Below are positions 43,753 to 57,084 of a DNA stretch of 64,000 nt, piece after piece. This stretch comes from Ammopiptanthus mongolicus (lineage: Eukaryota > Streptophyta > Magnoliopsida > Fabales > Fabaceae), in assembly GCA_039655645.1 (NCBI GenBank), contig CM077345.1:24381385-24445384 (forward strand), given 5' to 3'. The notes under the pieces were generated by a model. The model had not been told where the DNA came from. It was given only the letters and a program-made list of their open reading frames with translations, and did not search any database. The position numbers and the translations under genes are program-made. Numbering within the stretch: the first letter of the stretch is position 1; each line of letters opens with the position of its first letter.

Positions 43753-46683
43753 TGTAACATCCCGATTTTTTTATTCTTTTAATTAATCAGTATTTAATTA
43801 ATTTTATTTTATTAGAGGGTCTAAAAAATTAAATAAATTATTCTGATGCCATAGTCACGCTCTACACTATCGTAGGAAGCTATGGTTAAATTTTGGTCAA
43901 AAACTCAGACAGAACCCGGTCTGCGTTTTACACTGACAGTATTATTTTACTGCTCAGACGACCTAATTTCGACTCGTGAACAAAACCATTAGGTTTTAAA
44001 CTAAATTGCGAACGTTATTGGCGATTTTGTAAAATTTCAAAACATATAAGTTTTCACGATTTTCTTGGGGCGAAATACTAAATCGTGAAAGTAACGGGAC
44101 TAAAAACGGATGAACATGAAGTCACATCGCCTAGGAAGGCGTGCCTATGACTCATTACCGTCATCATTACTTTTCTGGAAAATATCTAGATATTTATGAA
44201 ATTAGAAAATATCTGAACGCGAAAAGACCAAAATGCCCCTAGTCTTTTTCCAAAAGGACATCCTTGTCCATAAAATATCTAAAAAGGTGTCATAACTCAC
44301 TCTCACTCTCTCTCTCCTCAAAATTTCGAGCTCTCTCTCTCTCCTTCTCACCTTCATCTTCTTCTTCTTCCTTTCTCTCTTCCATTTCTCCATTTCCACC
44401 ATTTTTCCTCCAACCTTCACCTCCATTTTTCTTCAACTTCCTCAAGGATTTTCAACCAAGTTTGTGAAGCAAAGTTGCTCCTCTCATCCTTATCTATCAC
44501 CTAGAAGGTATAGATTTCATCCTTGAGCTCTCAATCTTTATTTTCTCCATTCATTTTCATGAATTTCAATTTCTAGATCTAAACTTCAAAAATCTCTAGA
44601 AAATTGTAGAAAAATCATTTTGAGACCAAACCAATTCCTATGAGCTAGTATAATCCCCTACTATCACAATCCAAGAGCTTGTAATGAAATAAAATCTCTA
44701 GCCTATTTTTCTAGGGAAGGCCGAATGGGTTAATTTTGGGGGAAAAATGGGTTTTTGTTCTTCATTCTTGCTTTCACCTATTTCAACCCTTAATCATGTA
44801 ATCCAAGTGATTAGGAGGCCAAATCAAACTCTCACCTATTTTTCATGGTGATGGCCGAAACCCTACTTTGTTGGTTTAAGGGGTTTTGGTTCAAATCTTT
44901 GATAATTGATCATTGATTATGCACTAGGTATGCTTAAGGGTCATTGATCCAAGAGTTGGTAGAATTTCAACATCCCTAGCCTATTTAATTAATTAAGGGC
45001 AGTAGCTAATCGTAGAGATTAGGAAGATTATGGTTTCATTATTTTAATTTCTGGTTGTGTTTTACTGTATAGAATCCGACAGGACTCGAACGTTCGATCG
45101 CGCACTCGATTGACTGCTGCGGAGCCGCATTCGGAATCTCTCGGGAAAATCACAAAGGTGGGGGAAAGAACCACAATATTGTCGGGGAGGCAAGCTTTAA
45201 ATAATATATATTGATATGCGTAGGGCGACCCAAACCCTACTAGAGGTCGTTTGACTGTTAGGTTGATTTTACTGCATATTGAGGTTGTCTGTGCTGTGAT
45301 TGGATATTTGATATATTATATGTGATATGTGTATGATTTCTATTATATGCTATAATTGATTAAATGTTATTTATTTGTAAGTTGACTTTACTGTTGAAAA
45401 TATATTCTGACTGTTGCTGATGTCTGAGTAGAACTAGGCAATGATTTCTGATAAATCGGGTGATGAATGTGTGGTGAGAAAGTCGAGGTTATATATATAT
45501 ATATATATGTTGTAGTGCTCAACCGAGTGATACAGTTGATCTGTCGATGTCGTGATGTGAGTTGATACCCGGTTAAGCCGGATGAAAGTTGGTCGTGATT
45601 GTATATAAGTCGTGGTTGAGGCATTAAGTGTTGATCCTGAGATGAGTCAGTGAGATTCATGTTGCATAGTTGTTATTCATCACTGTGTTGGCATACGGGC
45701 GATTTCGATCTTACCTGCGGGGAGATGGTCGTACCGATTAGTTTGGCGTAGGAGCGATTTCGATCTTACCTGCGGGGAGGTGGTCGTACCCGTTAGTCAA
45801 ATTGTAGACGGACGGGCGCATATCTCGACCTAGCCTGCGGGCGGGGGGATATGTCGTTACCGAAAGTTGAGTTGTTAACGAACGGGCGAATGCTCCGACC
45901 TAGCCTGTGGGCGGGGGAACATGTCATTACCGTAAGTTGCGTTGTTGACGGGCGAATATTCCGACCTGGCCTGCGGGCGGGGGAATATGTCGTATCCATG
46001 AGACGATTTGGGCTTGCGGGCTTTAGACCGAACCCTACTTTTATGGGGGTGGCATAGTGATGATCGGGACACCTTGATCCGTTGGGGATGTCACGTCGTG
46101 ATCGCGTCCATATAGTCGTTAGTTGCATGAGTGTGAGAGACAGTAGTTAAGGGAAAAATTATTCGGGAGTTGTTTGGTTGTCACTGTTGTGATTTGGGGT
46201 GTTGCTATCTATATACATTATTTATATCGTTGTTTTTCCCATGTATGACATATTACTGTTTCTTATCCCCTATACTTTTCTATGTTGTATTTCTTTGTTC
46301 TCGACGGTACGAGAAGACCCTGACGAGGAGTGTCTAGAGGAGATTGACGGAATACCTGTTGAGCCTGATGCTGGCGGGAGAGCCTCGGATCCCAATGCTG
46401 GGGGACCTTGAGCGCTAGGAGAGGATCTCTGACGTGCCTTTATTTTCGTTGTTATGTTTTTAGTTTTATCTACCGTATACTCTGAATCTTTTTTGTCTGG
46501 CATCAGTTATTGTAGGCTCTACTGATGGAGCCGATACTCTTATGTCTGTATATATATTACTATGGTATCAGTATGTATTGTATGTTTTATATTTCCGCAA
46601 ATTTTATACTACTACGCTATGCTATAACTCTAATAATTATAAGTGGGGTCACCAATGGGACCTCCTAGGGAGGGGTTGTCTCA
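43753..46683 (+). mobile_element. 2.9-kb solo LTR of a gypsy (chromovirus-like) element
   Basis: Begins TGTAACATCCCG and ends GTTGTCTCA, flanked by a perfect 5-bp TSD ggtaa (43748-43752 and 46684-46688). There is no PBS, polypurine tract or pol inside, so it is one LTR left after recombination. Long coding-free LTRs that start TGTAACATCC are typical of plant Tekay/Del chromoviruses; that family call is inference. A TATA-like tccataaaatatc and a CT-rich start region lie near 44270-44360. A GC-rich tandem block sits at 45690-46000. Confidence 0.85.
45690..46010. repeat. GC-rich tandem repeats within the solo LTR
   Basis: Two 53-57 bp units around 'gatttcgatcttacctgcgg' are followed by three about 75-bp units around 'cgacctagcctgcgggcggg' and 'atgtcgttaccg'. 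Open frames crossing them on both strands come from the low stop density of this GC-rich block. Confidence 0.85.
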
Positions 46684-46917
46684 GGTAACCGATGACTTAG
46701 ATAAACATAAATTATGTGAATTTTGTTTTTTGATAAGAGAAATTATGTGAATTTTGTTTAGGAAAATCTAGACACAAAAACTTCATGAAGCACATTTGTT
46801 GCCGAGAAAAAGCTGAGAAAAGAAAACGAAAGGAAAAATAACTTTATTTATTTTTCTTGGTAAGGTTTAAGTTTTTTTGGTAAGGGAAAATAACTTTATT
46901 TGAGTATATAAAACATT

Positions 46918-48053
46918 GGCTAAAATATATTTTTGATCATTTATTTTACTTTCAGAATTCGATTTGATTCTTTATCTTTAAAAAGATCTGTTTTAGTCCT
47001 TTATAGTATAAAACATTACTCTATTTTGATCGTTTTCGCTATATTTGCACTAACGGTGTTAGTAAACCACCGTTAGTCGTCGGAAACCACTCTCCATCCC
47101 CGGATTCTGGATTCCCTCACCGGACTTTAGGTATTAGAGTGAGAAAACAATTTTCTTCTCCTTTTCTTTTTCTCTTTCTTCTACCTTCCTCTTCCTCCTC
47201 CTCCTTCGTTCTTCTTCCTTCCTTCCTTCCTCTTCCTCTTTCCCTTTCTTACCTTCCTACTCATAAGGATTCCTTCACTTTCAAAGATTTAGCTACAAAT
47301 CGTCAAATTCCATTACTTGTTCATCTTCATTGCTTTCCCTAATGCTAAAAGAAAACAATTTAAAATAAAGACTTTAAGCTCTTATTGCTATTTTCTTTCA
47401 TTTCAGTTTATTGGATATAATTGTTTTTTCATATTTATGTAGGATAGGTATTTTGGGGTTGATCTAATACACAATAGAAATGTTGGGTCGGTCTACATTT
47501 TCAAGAACTGGAAGTTTCCGACCAAAGAATTTATAGGCCAAAATGTCATGGCCATGATTGGGAATGTTTGCTTCTCCATGTTTGTTATTAGGGTCTTGGT
47601 CTTTACCATTATGGTTGCCACTTATGAACGAGAGGACCCGTTATTCTACCCTTTAACCAAGATCACCACTTTCCTCACTTCGAAATCCAATGCCACTTTT
47701 AAGTCTGATACACTGTTATTAAAACTAGGGAGGATTTCATGGCTACCAGAGGTGGAGTGGTGTTTCAAATAACAATACACATTCCTTATGAGCAGGAAGG
47801 GAAGAAAGGGAAAGAGGAAGAAGATAGAAGGAAGGAAGGAAGAAGAATTCCGGTGAAGGAAGCCAGAATCCAGGGACAGAGGGTGGTTTCCGACGACTAA
47901 TGGTGGTTTACTAACACCGTTAGTGCAAATTTAACTGAAAAGATCGAAATAGTGTTACGTTATAAGATAAAGAACTAAAATAAATCTTTTTAAAGATAAA
48001 TGACCAAGTCGAATTCTGAAAATAAGATAAAGAACTAAAAGTATATTTTAGCC
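46918..48053. mobile_element. MULE-type element, 1.1 kb, perfect 9-bp TSD
   Basis: Ends ggctaaaatatattttt and the reverse complement of 'aaaagtatattttagcc'; TIRs of about 270-330 bp including 'ctaacggtgttagtaaacca' and its inverse. The TSD taaaacatt is perfect (46909-46917 and 48054-48062). The arms reach into pyrimidine-rich (47150-47250) and purine-rich (47795-47855) stretches. The centre (47340-47780) is less AT-rich with an open frame at 47548-47772; its origin is unknown and it may be a captured fragment. Confidence 0.85.
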
Positions 48054-48258
48054 TAAAACATTAGTATTTGGATTAATTGTTATTGTCCTTGTGTCATGGA
48101 TGACCCTATTCAGGTGTCTATCTGAAGATATGTTTCATGGTCAGGTGTCTTTCTGAAGATATGTTTCATACGCCATCAGAATTAGTAGCATCTTTACCAA
48201 ATAGTATTACGAGTGAAAAGGCCATTAGTATTTTAGGGTCTTATCTTTATTTTTCTAA

Positions 48259-48693
48259 GGTTAAACTAATCGTTTGGTCCCTATACATGACGTCAATTTT
48301 GAATTTGGTCCCTATACGTGATTTTTTTTGAAATCGGTCCCTACTTGTACATTTATTTTTAATTTGGTCCTCGCCGTTTATTGTTGTCATAACGTTTGTT
48401 GAAGTTTAAGTATAGGGACCAAATTGAAAATGACTGTCACATGTAGGGACCAAATTCAAATTTTTATTTTGAATTCGATCCCTGCATGTAACAATCATTT
48501 TCAATTTGATCCCTACATGTGACAATCATTTTGAATTTGGTCCCTATCACTTGACGGTGTTACAACACCAATAAATGGCGGGGACCAAATTAAAAATAAT
48601 TGTACATATAGGGACCAATTTCAAAATTTTTTACGTATAGGGACCAAATTCAAAATCAGTGTCACGTATAGGGACCAAATGATTAGTTTAACC
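48259..48693. mobile_element. MULE-type MITE with 'ggtccctata' arrays, perfect 9-bp TSD
   Basis: 435 bp; ends ggttaaactaatcgtttggt and the reverse complement of 'accaaatgattagtttaacc'. The TSD tttttctaa is perfect (48250-48258 and 48694-48702). The phrase tttggtccctatac and its complement gtatagggaccaaa repeat about ten times through the whole element, so the arms are themselves subrepeats. Confidence 0.85.
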
Positions 48694-48702
48694 TTTTTCT
48701 AA

Positions 48703-49512
48703 ATCCGGTCCTTAATATTTTATTTTTTTATTAATTTAATATTGTATCTTATAAATTATCATTCCATATAATCTTCCACCATCATGTTTTCATCAACCTT
48801 ATATCAGAATTGATAATTATTATTATTTGAATATTTTTTATTTCTATTTTGAATATATTGAATATAATTAATAATATTAATAAAAATCATATATTATTAT
48901 ATTATTATAAAATAATATATCATTATATTAATAGTAATATTACTAATAATATTATTAAATCTGAATAAGTTTCTTATACTTGGATTGGGTTATTTGTGCT
49001 ATCACCATCTTCAAAGTTACTTTCCATGATAGCACCTTAAATAGTGCATAGTAGGGTAGACCATCAACCCCTGTCAATAGATTCCTTTTTCCACAGCAAT
49101 TCATCCTTCACAAATGCACCAAGTAACTATCTATTGTAGTGTACTCTCCAAGTGTGTTCTTTTCCCCCTCCTTCCTTAACATGACAAAACTTATTGAAAT
49201 AACTTATGAGAAAAAAAAAAGAAGGCGTTAAGAGACCCTTTTGCCCAACCCAAGACTCTCTAAGATCCTTTTTCAACTTGTTCCCTTTTCAAGTCATGAG
49301 ATAGATAAATAGACAGATCCTACGAAGTTTTGTTACAGCTTCTGTAATGGCCTCCTGTTTGCACACGAATGAGTTTATCCACGCCTTGAACGGTACTATA
49401 AGAATCGGTACTGAAAATCCCCCCTATACTATACAGACTCCCATAATAATAACATATTTTGGTTCCGACATTTGCTCATATAAAATGGGATTAAGATAGA
49501 TAAAATATATGG
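48703..49512. other. AT-rich intergenic DNA
   Basis: Contains a very AT-rich stretch with ATTATTA-type repeats (48810-48960). No gene is supported. Confidence 0.45.
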
Positions 49513-49517
49513 CTAAT

Positions 49518-50613
49518 TGTCATGACCCGATTTTCGTAGAAAAGACCAGCCGAAAGGGAAAAACATTGATTTCCTTTTCGCAGCCTCTCAAGCATACATA
49601 AATATGATTCATCCAAAGAAAAATATTACATCCATTAAATAACTCTACATAATGAATATAATAACCTTAGAGAAACGAACATGACTTACAAAGTCTTGCT
49701 TACACTAGATACATGAGATGACTTTGTGGATTCCTGTAACTGAAATATTAAACGTGGAGTGAGTCTACTGACTCGGTGAGAGAGTTTCCTCCAAGGACTT
49801 GCAGACACAAAAAGTCAAGTGCAAACTAAAATCACACAATCACACATACAAGCATCTTGCCTAAGCACATCTCATATAGACATCTTGTCCATCAACTTGA
49901 GTACTTATGGAATAACTTGCACATAACTCTTATACTTATCTCAAACTCCACTCATAAAAGGGAAGTACATATCTAATGTAGAAACATCTAATACCATAAA
50001 CTCACCAAATCTTTTGTTTTCCTAGAACGTGGGTTCATTGAGGAACTCCTACCTCGACAGTTTTAATTTTGTACCTCGAAGATATCGCACCCTCCGACCA
50101 TCAATAACCTCCCTCCTCTACTCTAGGGTTGTTCACGAGGTCCCTAACCCCGACAACATTATTTATATATTGGAACCTCCTGTTTCTCCGGTCTGCTACC
50201 CAAAGATTCAAATTTATAATTGTCAATCCATTCAACTAAGTACCATACAATCACATACATCAATGATGATCACATATATACTTTATCATAACATATCTTG
50301 AAACTATTTCGTTAATCTCAACATTTCATCATCAACGTATATCATATTTAACATTCATTAATAACGTAATCAGCTCATTCAATTTCGAATACTTTGAGTA
50401 TGTCAAACATAATATACAATTTAACACCTTAATCTCATATGAAGCAATTCACTCAATGCCTTCTCAACAGCCCTTGAATCAATTTATAAAGGGATCCATT
50501 AATATCCCCAACAATAATAAATAGCAGTCCATAACCAAATATGGTATTTAACGTAATATATCTATAATTGTACCTTATTAATTTATCAATTTCCAATAGG
50601 ACATCAAGAGACC
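49518..50613. repeat. Old repeat DNA into which the Athila element inserted (left part)
   Basis: Begins tgtcatgacccgattttcg, very like the start of the solo LTR (tgtaacatcccgattttt), and contains 'gtggagtgagtctactgactc', a phrase common in plant gypsy repeats. It continues at 60899-61191 beyond the Athila insertion. I could not define its ends or coding content. Confidence 0.45.
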
Positions 50614-51561
50614 TGATACCGCTTAGAAAGAAGAGTTATTATGTCCTTCTTTACTTAATCAATGCAAGTCTTTAATCTGCTTGACAGTTGAAATTACTGA
50701 TAACATATAAAGAAAAGGTCAGCTGGCTGCAGGAGGATCATCTCTCTCTAGTGCACAGTACAGCCGCAACCTTGCTTTCCTTAATATTTCTTTATAGCTT
50801 TTATTATCCATTAATGGAGCTATCTTTATCTTTAATTTCGTTTGCTGTTGTTATGCTCATCATGAGCTAAATCTCTTAAGCTGGGAGCTATGAATTTGTA
50901 ATCAGCACTTCTGGGTGATTTATGTCAATATATGCATTGCATTTTCTTCTATTCTATGCCTCATTCCTTTTTTTGGTTGAATCTGATCATCTCAACTAGA
51001 TTAATTATTTGTTAAGCTTGGAAAAGCTGAGCAAGTGGACTTGTCTAGCAGATAAGGTTTATTTCAATTAATTGGAGTTGATTGTGCTAGAAACAGACTA
51101 TCATGGCCTTAAGTATCTGGGCGTACTAAACCAAGAAATGAGTAGATTTAATTTGAACTTAGGAATAAAGAGCATTTAATGAAACTCAATTGTTACTGCT
51201 GGAAAACAAATATTGTTCCTGGATTAAATGCTGTAGCATTATGAAGCATAAATTGCCCTGTAGTAGAGATTACAAAGGATTAGCCTTCCTAGCTATTTTT
51301 ATAAGCTGTTAACGCTTTTCATTTGTTTTTGTTTTTTTCCCTTGCGACTTTACCTTATCCTCCATTAGTTTTAGTTCTTGCAAAATACTTGATTACCTCT
51401 AAATTTTGATTGCTTGGTTTCTTCACACTTGTCAAATAGAAGTTCTAGCTTATAGCTAGAGTTGTTAGCTCATTCAAATCCTCGTGGGAACGATCTTTAC
51501 TTACTCTTTATTACTTGTTACGATTGTGGACACTTGCATACATCACTATTTTTGTATAACA
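50614..51561 (+). repeat. 5' LTR of Athila-like element, with internal deletion
   Basis: 948 bp. Starts tgataccgcttagaaag, against tgataactcttagaaat in the 3' LTR, and ends gtataaca. At about 50708 it lacks 303 bp that the 3' LTR has (59730-60032); the deletion is bounded there by atat on both sides. Confidence 0.88.
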
Positions 51562-51567
51562 AGTTTT

Positions 51568-51586
51568 TGGCGCCGTTGCCGGGGAT
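51568..51586 (+). promoter_or_regulatory. Primer-binding site, tRNA-Asp type
   Basis: tggcgccgttgccggggat, six bases after the LTR, is complementary to the 3' end of plant tRNA-Asp and is the usual PBS of Athila elements. Confidence 0.85.
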
Positions 51587-51688
51587 CTTTGAATAGTGCT
51601 AACTTCTAAGTATTATCAGTTTGGATCTTCTAGTGACATTTTCTTACTCTAAAGTGCGTTGTGCTTTGAAGCAGGAATATAGCTGTTT

Positions 51689-53255
51689 ATGAGAAGGCAC
51701 AATGCACCAGAATTTCCACCCTAGAAATCGAAAGAACCTTAAGGAGAATCCGAAGGGAAAATAGGGGATTGTTGGAACTGAACAACTTAATCATGGTCGG
51801 CCCCGTAAACCAGGATTTGGTTAATCTGAATCCAGACATTATCACCATGGCCAATGCTAGAGCTAGAGGGATCAGAGATTATGTTGTCTTTGACTCTGCC
51901 ACTGTAAACACTGGGATAGTAAGGCCCGAGATCACTGCAAACCAATTTGAGTTCAAACCGATGATGTTTCAGATGCTGTAAACCGTGGGGAAATTTTGTG
52001 GTGCTGCTCATGAGGATCCCCACTTGCACGTCAAGCAGTTCTTGGAAGTTGCTAGCAATTTCAAGATGCTTGGAACAACAGATGAATCACTCAGGCTGAG
52101 ACTGTTCCCTTATTCATTGAGAGACCAAGCCAAGGTTTGGTTAAATTCACTGGAGCCTAACTCAGTGAATACCTGGAACAGGTTGGCAGAGAAATTTCTA
52201 ACCAAGTACTTCCCACCAATCAAGAATGCCAGGCTTCAAAATGACATAACCTTATTCTAGCAAACTGTTGAAGAATCACTTTTCGAAGCTTGGGAGAGGT
52301 TCAAGAGGCTGTTGAAGCAATGTCCTCACCATGGAATACCTATTGGTATACAGATGGAAACCTTTTATAATGGGCTATCCCCAGCTTCTAGGTTGACTCT
52401 TGATGCCTCTGCAGGAGGAGCTTTGCTTAACAATCTTATGATGAAGCCTATGAGATTATAGAAATTGTTGCTGCAAACAGCTACCAATGGCCCACTGCCA
52501 GGACTCTTACTGAAGCTGCTAACACCCCAGTTGTCACAGCTTCTAAAAAGGCCTATGGACTACATGAATTGAGTGAGGTCACTGCATTGAGTGCTCGGAT
52601 GGCTTCACTAACCCACATGATCAAAAACCTAGCCACTGCTACTCAACTGCCCCCTATGACAGTAGTAGCGGAACAAAATTTTCCTTCAAGTGTGCAAGCA
52701 TTGTCCTGTGTCTACTGTGGGGGAGAGTATGTGTTTGAAGATTGCCATGGAAACCCTGCTTCAGTCAACTATATTGGGAACCACAGGACTAATAATCTTT
52801 ATTCTAACACTTATAATCCTGGGTGGAGACAGCACCCACATTTCTCATGGGGTAATCCTGCCAATGCCAATGCTGGTAGCTCAAGTGCCCAAAACAGGAA
52901 CATGATTTCTCCACCCAGATTTCCTTCACAAGGCATTCAAGGGCAGACTCAACAAACTCCACAGACTTCCAACTCCACAAGCCAAGAATCTTCTATGAAG
53001 GCCATTTTGGAGGCCTTCATGACTGAAACAAAGGCCCATATACCAAATCAGGGAGTTGATATGAGGAACTTGGAAATTCAAGTAGGACAGCTGGCCAATG
53101 CCTCGAACAATAGGCCAACTGGTACCCTACCTGCTCAGACTAAGACCCCCTCTTCTGCAAATGAGACGGGTGAAGAGCATTGCAATGTCATCAGCTTAAG
53201 AAGTGGGAAGGAAATTCTTGATACCAAGGCCACAAAACAAAAGATGCAGGATTAA
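51689..53255 (+). pseudogene. Athila gag (broken)
   Basis: The start at 51689 (MRRHNAPEFPP) is the usual Athila opening. A stop and a frameshift lead into 51769-51981, then 51985-52260 in another frame ('LRDQAKVWLNSLEPNSVNTW', the gag core), then a segment open from about 52262 with a frameshift near 52435, and 52569-53255. The C-terminal part has 'CVYCGGEYVFEDC', where the histidine of a normal CCHC knuckle is replaced (Tyr or neighbouring residue), followed by 'SNTYNPGWRQHPHFSW', a strong Athila signature. Gag would package the RNA; this copy could not. Confidence 0.87.
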
Positions 53256-53281
53256 GTAGTACAACTGAGTCAGGTGAAGAG

Positions 53282-56200
53282 GTGCATGTTTCAATTGAAG
53301 ATCCTAAAAAATCAGCAACCACCATTATCAAGCAACCTCTACCAAACCTGATACCCGAGAGGCCTCCACCTCCTTTTTCACAAAGGTTGAAGAAGGCAGC
53401 TCAAGAGAAGCAATTTAGCAAGTTTCTGGAGGTTCTTAAACAACTACACATCACTATCCCATTGGTTGAAACTCTGCAGCAAAATCCTAACTACACAAAA
53501 TTCATGAAGGATGTTCTGACACAAAGGAAGAGATTGGGAGAATTTGAGAAAGTAGCTATGACAAAAGAATGTAGTTCCCTACTACAGAATAAAGTGCCTC
53601 AAAAGATGAAGGACCCATGCAGTTTCACTATACTATGCTCGATAGGAAATACCTACTGTGGTAAGGCTTTGTTTGACCTTGGGGCCAGTATCAATCTTAT
53701 GCCTGTGTCTATTTTCAAACAGCTTGGCATTGGTAAAGCTAGGCCAACCACAGTAACATTGCAACTAGCAGACAGATCTATTGCTTATCCTGAGGGCAGA
53801 ATTGATGATGTGTTAATAAGAGTGGATAACTTTGTTTTCCCAGTGGATTTCATTATTCTGAATTTCGAAGCTGACAAGGAAGTTCCAATCATTCTTGGAA
53901 TAACCTTCCCAGCAACAGGGAGGACTTTAATCGATGTTCAGAAAGGAGAGCTCACCATGCGGGTAAATGACCAACAGGTTACTTTTAATGTTTTTAATGT
54001 TATACAATACCCTGATGAGGGAATGGAAAGTTGTTCCTTTATTAACAGCCTGAAATCCTTGGTTCAAGAACAATTCATGGCCACTAACGCAGAACTATGG
54101 GTTGAGGCTGAAGTTGACAGTGAAGACTTAAATGTGGTGGGTCAGCAGATATGTGGGCAAAGGCCTTGGGTAAGAAGGTTTGAATCTCTTGATTTGACTG
54201 ATGACAGTTTCAAGGAAAATGTTCCTTCTATAGACATGCCTCCTGTACTTGAATTGAGGCAGCTACCTGATCACTTAAAATATGCATATCTCGGAGAGGA
54301 GGGGGGTCTACCTGTGATTATCTCTTCACTTCTCACTGCTGAGCAAGAACACAGCCTCATCTCTGTTTTGAAAAGACATAAAAAAGCCATTTAATGGCAA
54401 ATGGCTGATATAAAAGGAATTAGTCCTAGCTTGTGTATGCATAAAATACTGTTAGAAGAGAGTGCTAAAAATAGTGTTGAAGGGCAGAGAAGGCTGAATC
54501 CTATCATGAAGGATGTGGTGAAAAAGGAGATTATCAAATGGCTGGATTCAGGAATTATATATCCTATTTCTGATAGTGTGTGGGTCAGCCCTGTGCAATG
54601 TGTCCCGAAGAAAGGAGGGGTGACTGTCGTTAAAAATGAAAAAAAATGAGCTAATCCCTACCAGAACAGTTACAGGATGGAGAATTTGCATGGACTATAG
54701 GAAGCTAAATAAGGCAACTCGAACATATCATTTCCCACTGCCTTTGATTGATCAGATGTTGGATAGACTTTCAGGGAAAGAGTTTTACTGTTTCGTAGAT
54801 GGCTACTCTAGTTACAACCAAATAGCAGTGGCTCCCGAGGATCAACAGAAAACTACTTTCACTTGTCCTTATGACACTTTTGCTTTCAGAAGGATACCTT
54901 TTGGTTTATGCAATGCACCAGCCACCTTCCAAAGGTCTATGATGGTCGTTTTCTTTGATTTCATTGAGAAGTCCATGGAAATATTCATGGATGATTTTTC
55001 AGTCTTTGGAGAATCATTCCATGGATGTTTGGACAATTTAGAACAGGTCCTTAATCGATGTGAGGACACTAAGCTGGTTCTGAATTAGGAAAAATTTCAT
55101 TTTGTGGTCAAAGAATGCGTTGTATTGGGCCATAAAGTATCAAAGAAGGGGATGGAGGTTGATAAAGCAAAAATTGAAGTGATTGAAAAACTTCCTCCCC
55201 CAACATCAGTAAAGGGGATCAGAAGTTTCTTAGGACAAGCCGGATTTTATAGGAGGTTCATTAAGGACTTCTCCAAGATATCCAAGCCCTTATGTATATT
55301 TCTGGAGCATGACAGAGCATTTGATGTCACAACAGAATGTCTTGAAGCTTTTGAACTCCTAAAAACAGCTTTGATCACAGCTCCAGTAATTGTAACCCCA
55401 ATCTGGGAACAACCTTTTGAACTAATGTGTGATGCCAGCGATTTTGCAGTGGGAGTTGTTCTTGGTCAGAGACACAACAAGGTATTTCATACTATTTATT
55501 ATGCTTCAAAGACCTTGATTGGTGCTTAGATCAACAACACTACCACTGAAAAAGAGTTGTTAGCTGTGGTTTTTGCCTTTGATAAATTTCGACCTTACCT
55601 GGTGGGGGCCAAGGTGGTGGTTTACATTGATCATGCAGCAATTAAGTACCTTATTGATAAGAAAGATGCAAAACCGAGGCTTATAAGGTGGGTGCTTTTG
55701 CTACAAGAGTTTGATTTGGAGATCAGAGATAAAAAGGGCATCGAAAATCAAGTAGCAGATCATTTGTCCCGAATTGCAGAGAGTGTTGATGAGCAGTCTA
55801 AAAAAGACATTGAGGAGTGTTTTCCTGATGAACAGTTATTATCAATAGAAGATGTTGCAGTACCTTGGTATGCTGACATGGTGAATTTCTTGGTGAGTCG
55901 AGTCATCCTAGTAGAAATGAGTTCTCAATGGAAAAAGAGATTCTTCCATCAGGCCAAATATTTCTATTGGGATGAGCCTTACTTATACAAAAAATGCCCG
56001 GATCAGATATTGAGGAGATGTGCTACTGAGGAGGAAATAATTGAAATCCTTAATCAATGCCATGCTGCCCCTTATGGAGGCCATTTTGGGGGGGAAAAGG
56101 ACTACTGCCAAGGTCCTACAATCTGGCTATTTCTGGCCCACATTGTTCAAAGATGCCCAAGAATTTACAAAAGGCTGTGATAGATGTTAGAGAGTTGGTA

Positions 56201-57084
56201 ACATCACTAGCAAGCAAGAAATGCCATTGAATGTTATCCTGGAGATTGAATTATTCGATGTTTGGGGTATTGACTTTATGGGTCCTTTCCCTATCTCTTA
56301 TGGGAATGCTTACATCTTGGTAGCAGTGGATTGTGTGTCTAAGTGGGTGGAGGCAGTGGCATAGCCCTCTAATGATGCAAAGGTAGTTACCAAGTTCTTG
56401 CACAAGAATATCTTTACCAGGTTTGGTACTCCTTGAGCCATCATCAGTGATGAAGGCTCACATTTCTGTAACAAGCTATTTGCCAACTTGTTGGCAAAGT
56501 ATGGTGTCAAGTATAAGGTAGCCACTGCCTACCACCCACAAACAAGTGGCTAGGCTGAAGTGTATAACAGAGAAATTAAGAGACTCCTGGAGAAAGTGGT
56601 CAATCCTTCTAGGAAGGATTGGTCCTTACACCTGGATGATGCCCTTTGGGCTTACAGAACTGCATTCAAAACACCTATTGGCATGTCTCCTTACATATTG
56701 GTCTATGGCAAAGCTTGCCATTTGCCAATTGAGCTACAATATAAGGCTTTTTGGCCAACCAAGAATCTCAATTTTGATGCGCAAGCAGCTGGGACAGCAA
56801 GGCTCCTGCAACTCAATGAATTGGAAGAATTTAGGCTTTTTGCCTACGAGAATGCTGAAGTATACAAGAGCAAAACCAAGGCTTGGCACAATCAAAAAAT
56901 TCAGCCAAGGGAACTAGTGGTGGGCATGCAAATATTGTTGTTTAATTCCAGATTAAGGTTGCTCCCTGGGAAACTTAAATCATGATGGTCAGGGCCATTC
57001 AAGCTGGTGAAAGTATACCCCCATGGAGCTGTGGACTTGTTAGATGAAAGTTCTGGTAGAGAGTTCAAGGTTAATGGACAGTGA
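53282..57084 (+). pseudogene. Athila pol: protease, RT, RNase H, integrase (broken)
   Basis: Protease at about 53620-53960 with 'ALFDLGASINLMPVS' (the D-L/T-G-A active site). After a TAA at 54392-54394 the frame continues, shifts at an A-run near 54640, and gives the RT: 'RICMDYRKLNKATR', 'FAFRRIPFGLCNAPATFQRS', 'IFMDDFSVFG' (FMDD for YxDD). RNase H is about 55420-55750 ('FELMCDASDFAVGVVLGQ', 'ELLAVVFAFDKFRPYL', 'YIDHAAIKYL'). Integrase begins near 56040 ('CHAAPYGGHFGGE'), shifts near 56095, and its core has 'WGIDFMGPFP', 'IISDEGSHFCN' (Asp-Glu for Asp-Asn) and the final region 'KRLLEKVVNPSRKDW'. Stops at 55086, 55527, 56362, 56437 and 56551 add to the damage. It ends with 'FKVNGQ' at 57084. 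Confidence 0.9.

Noticed and set aside
45793..46128. 111-codon minus-strand frame in the solo LTR
   Set aside because: GC-rich tandem repeat with low stop density; no domain.
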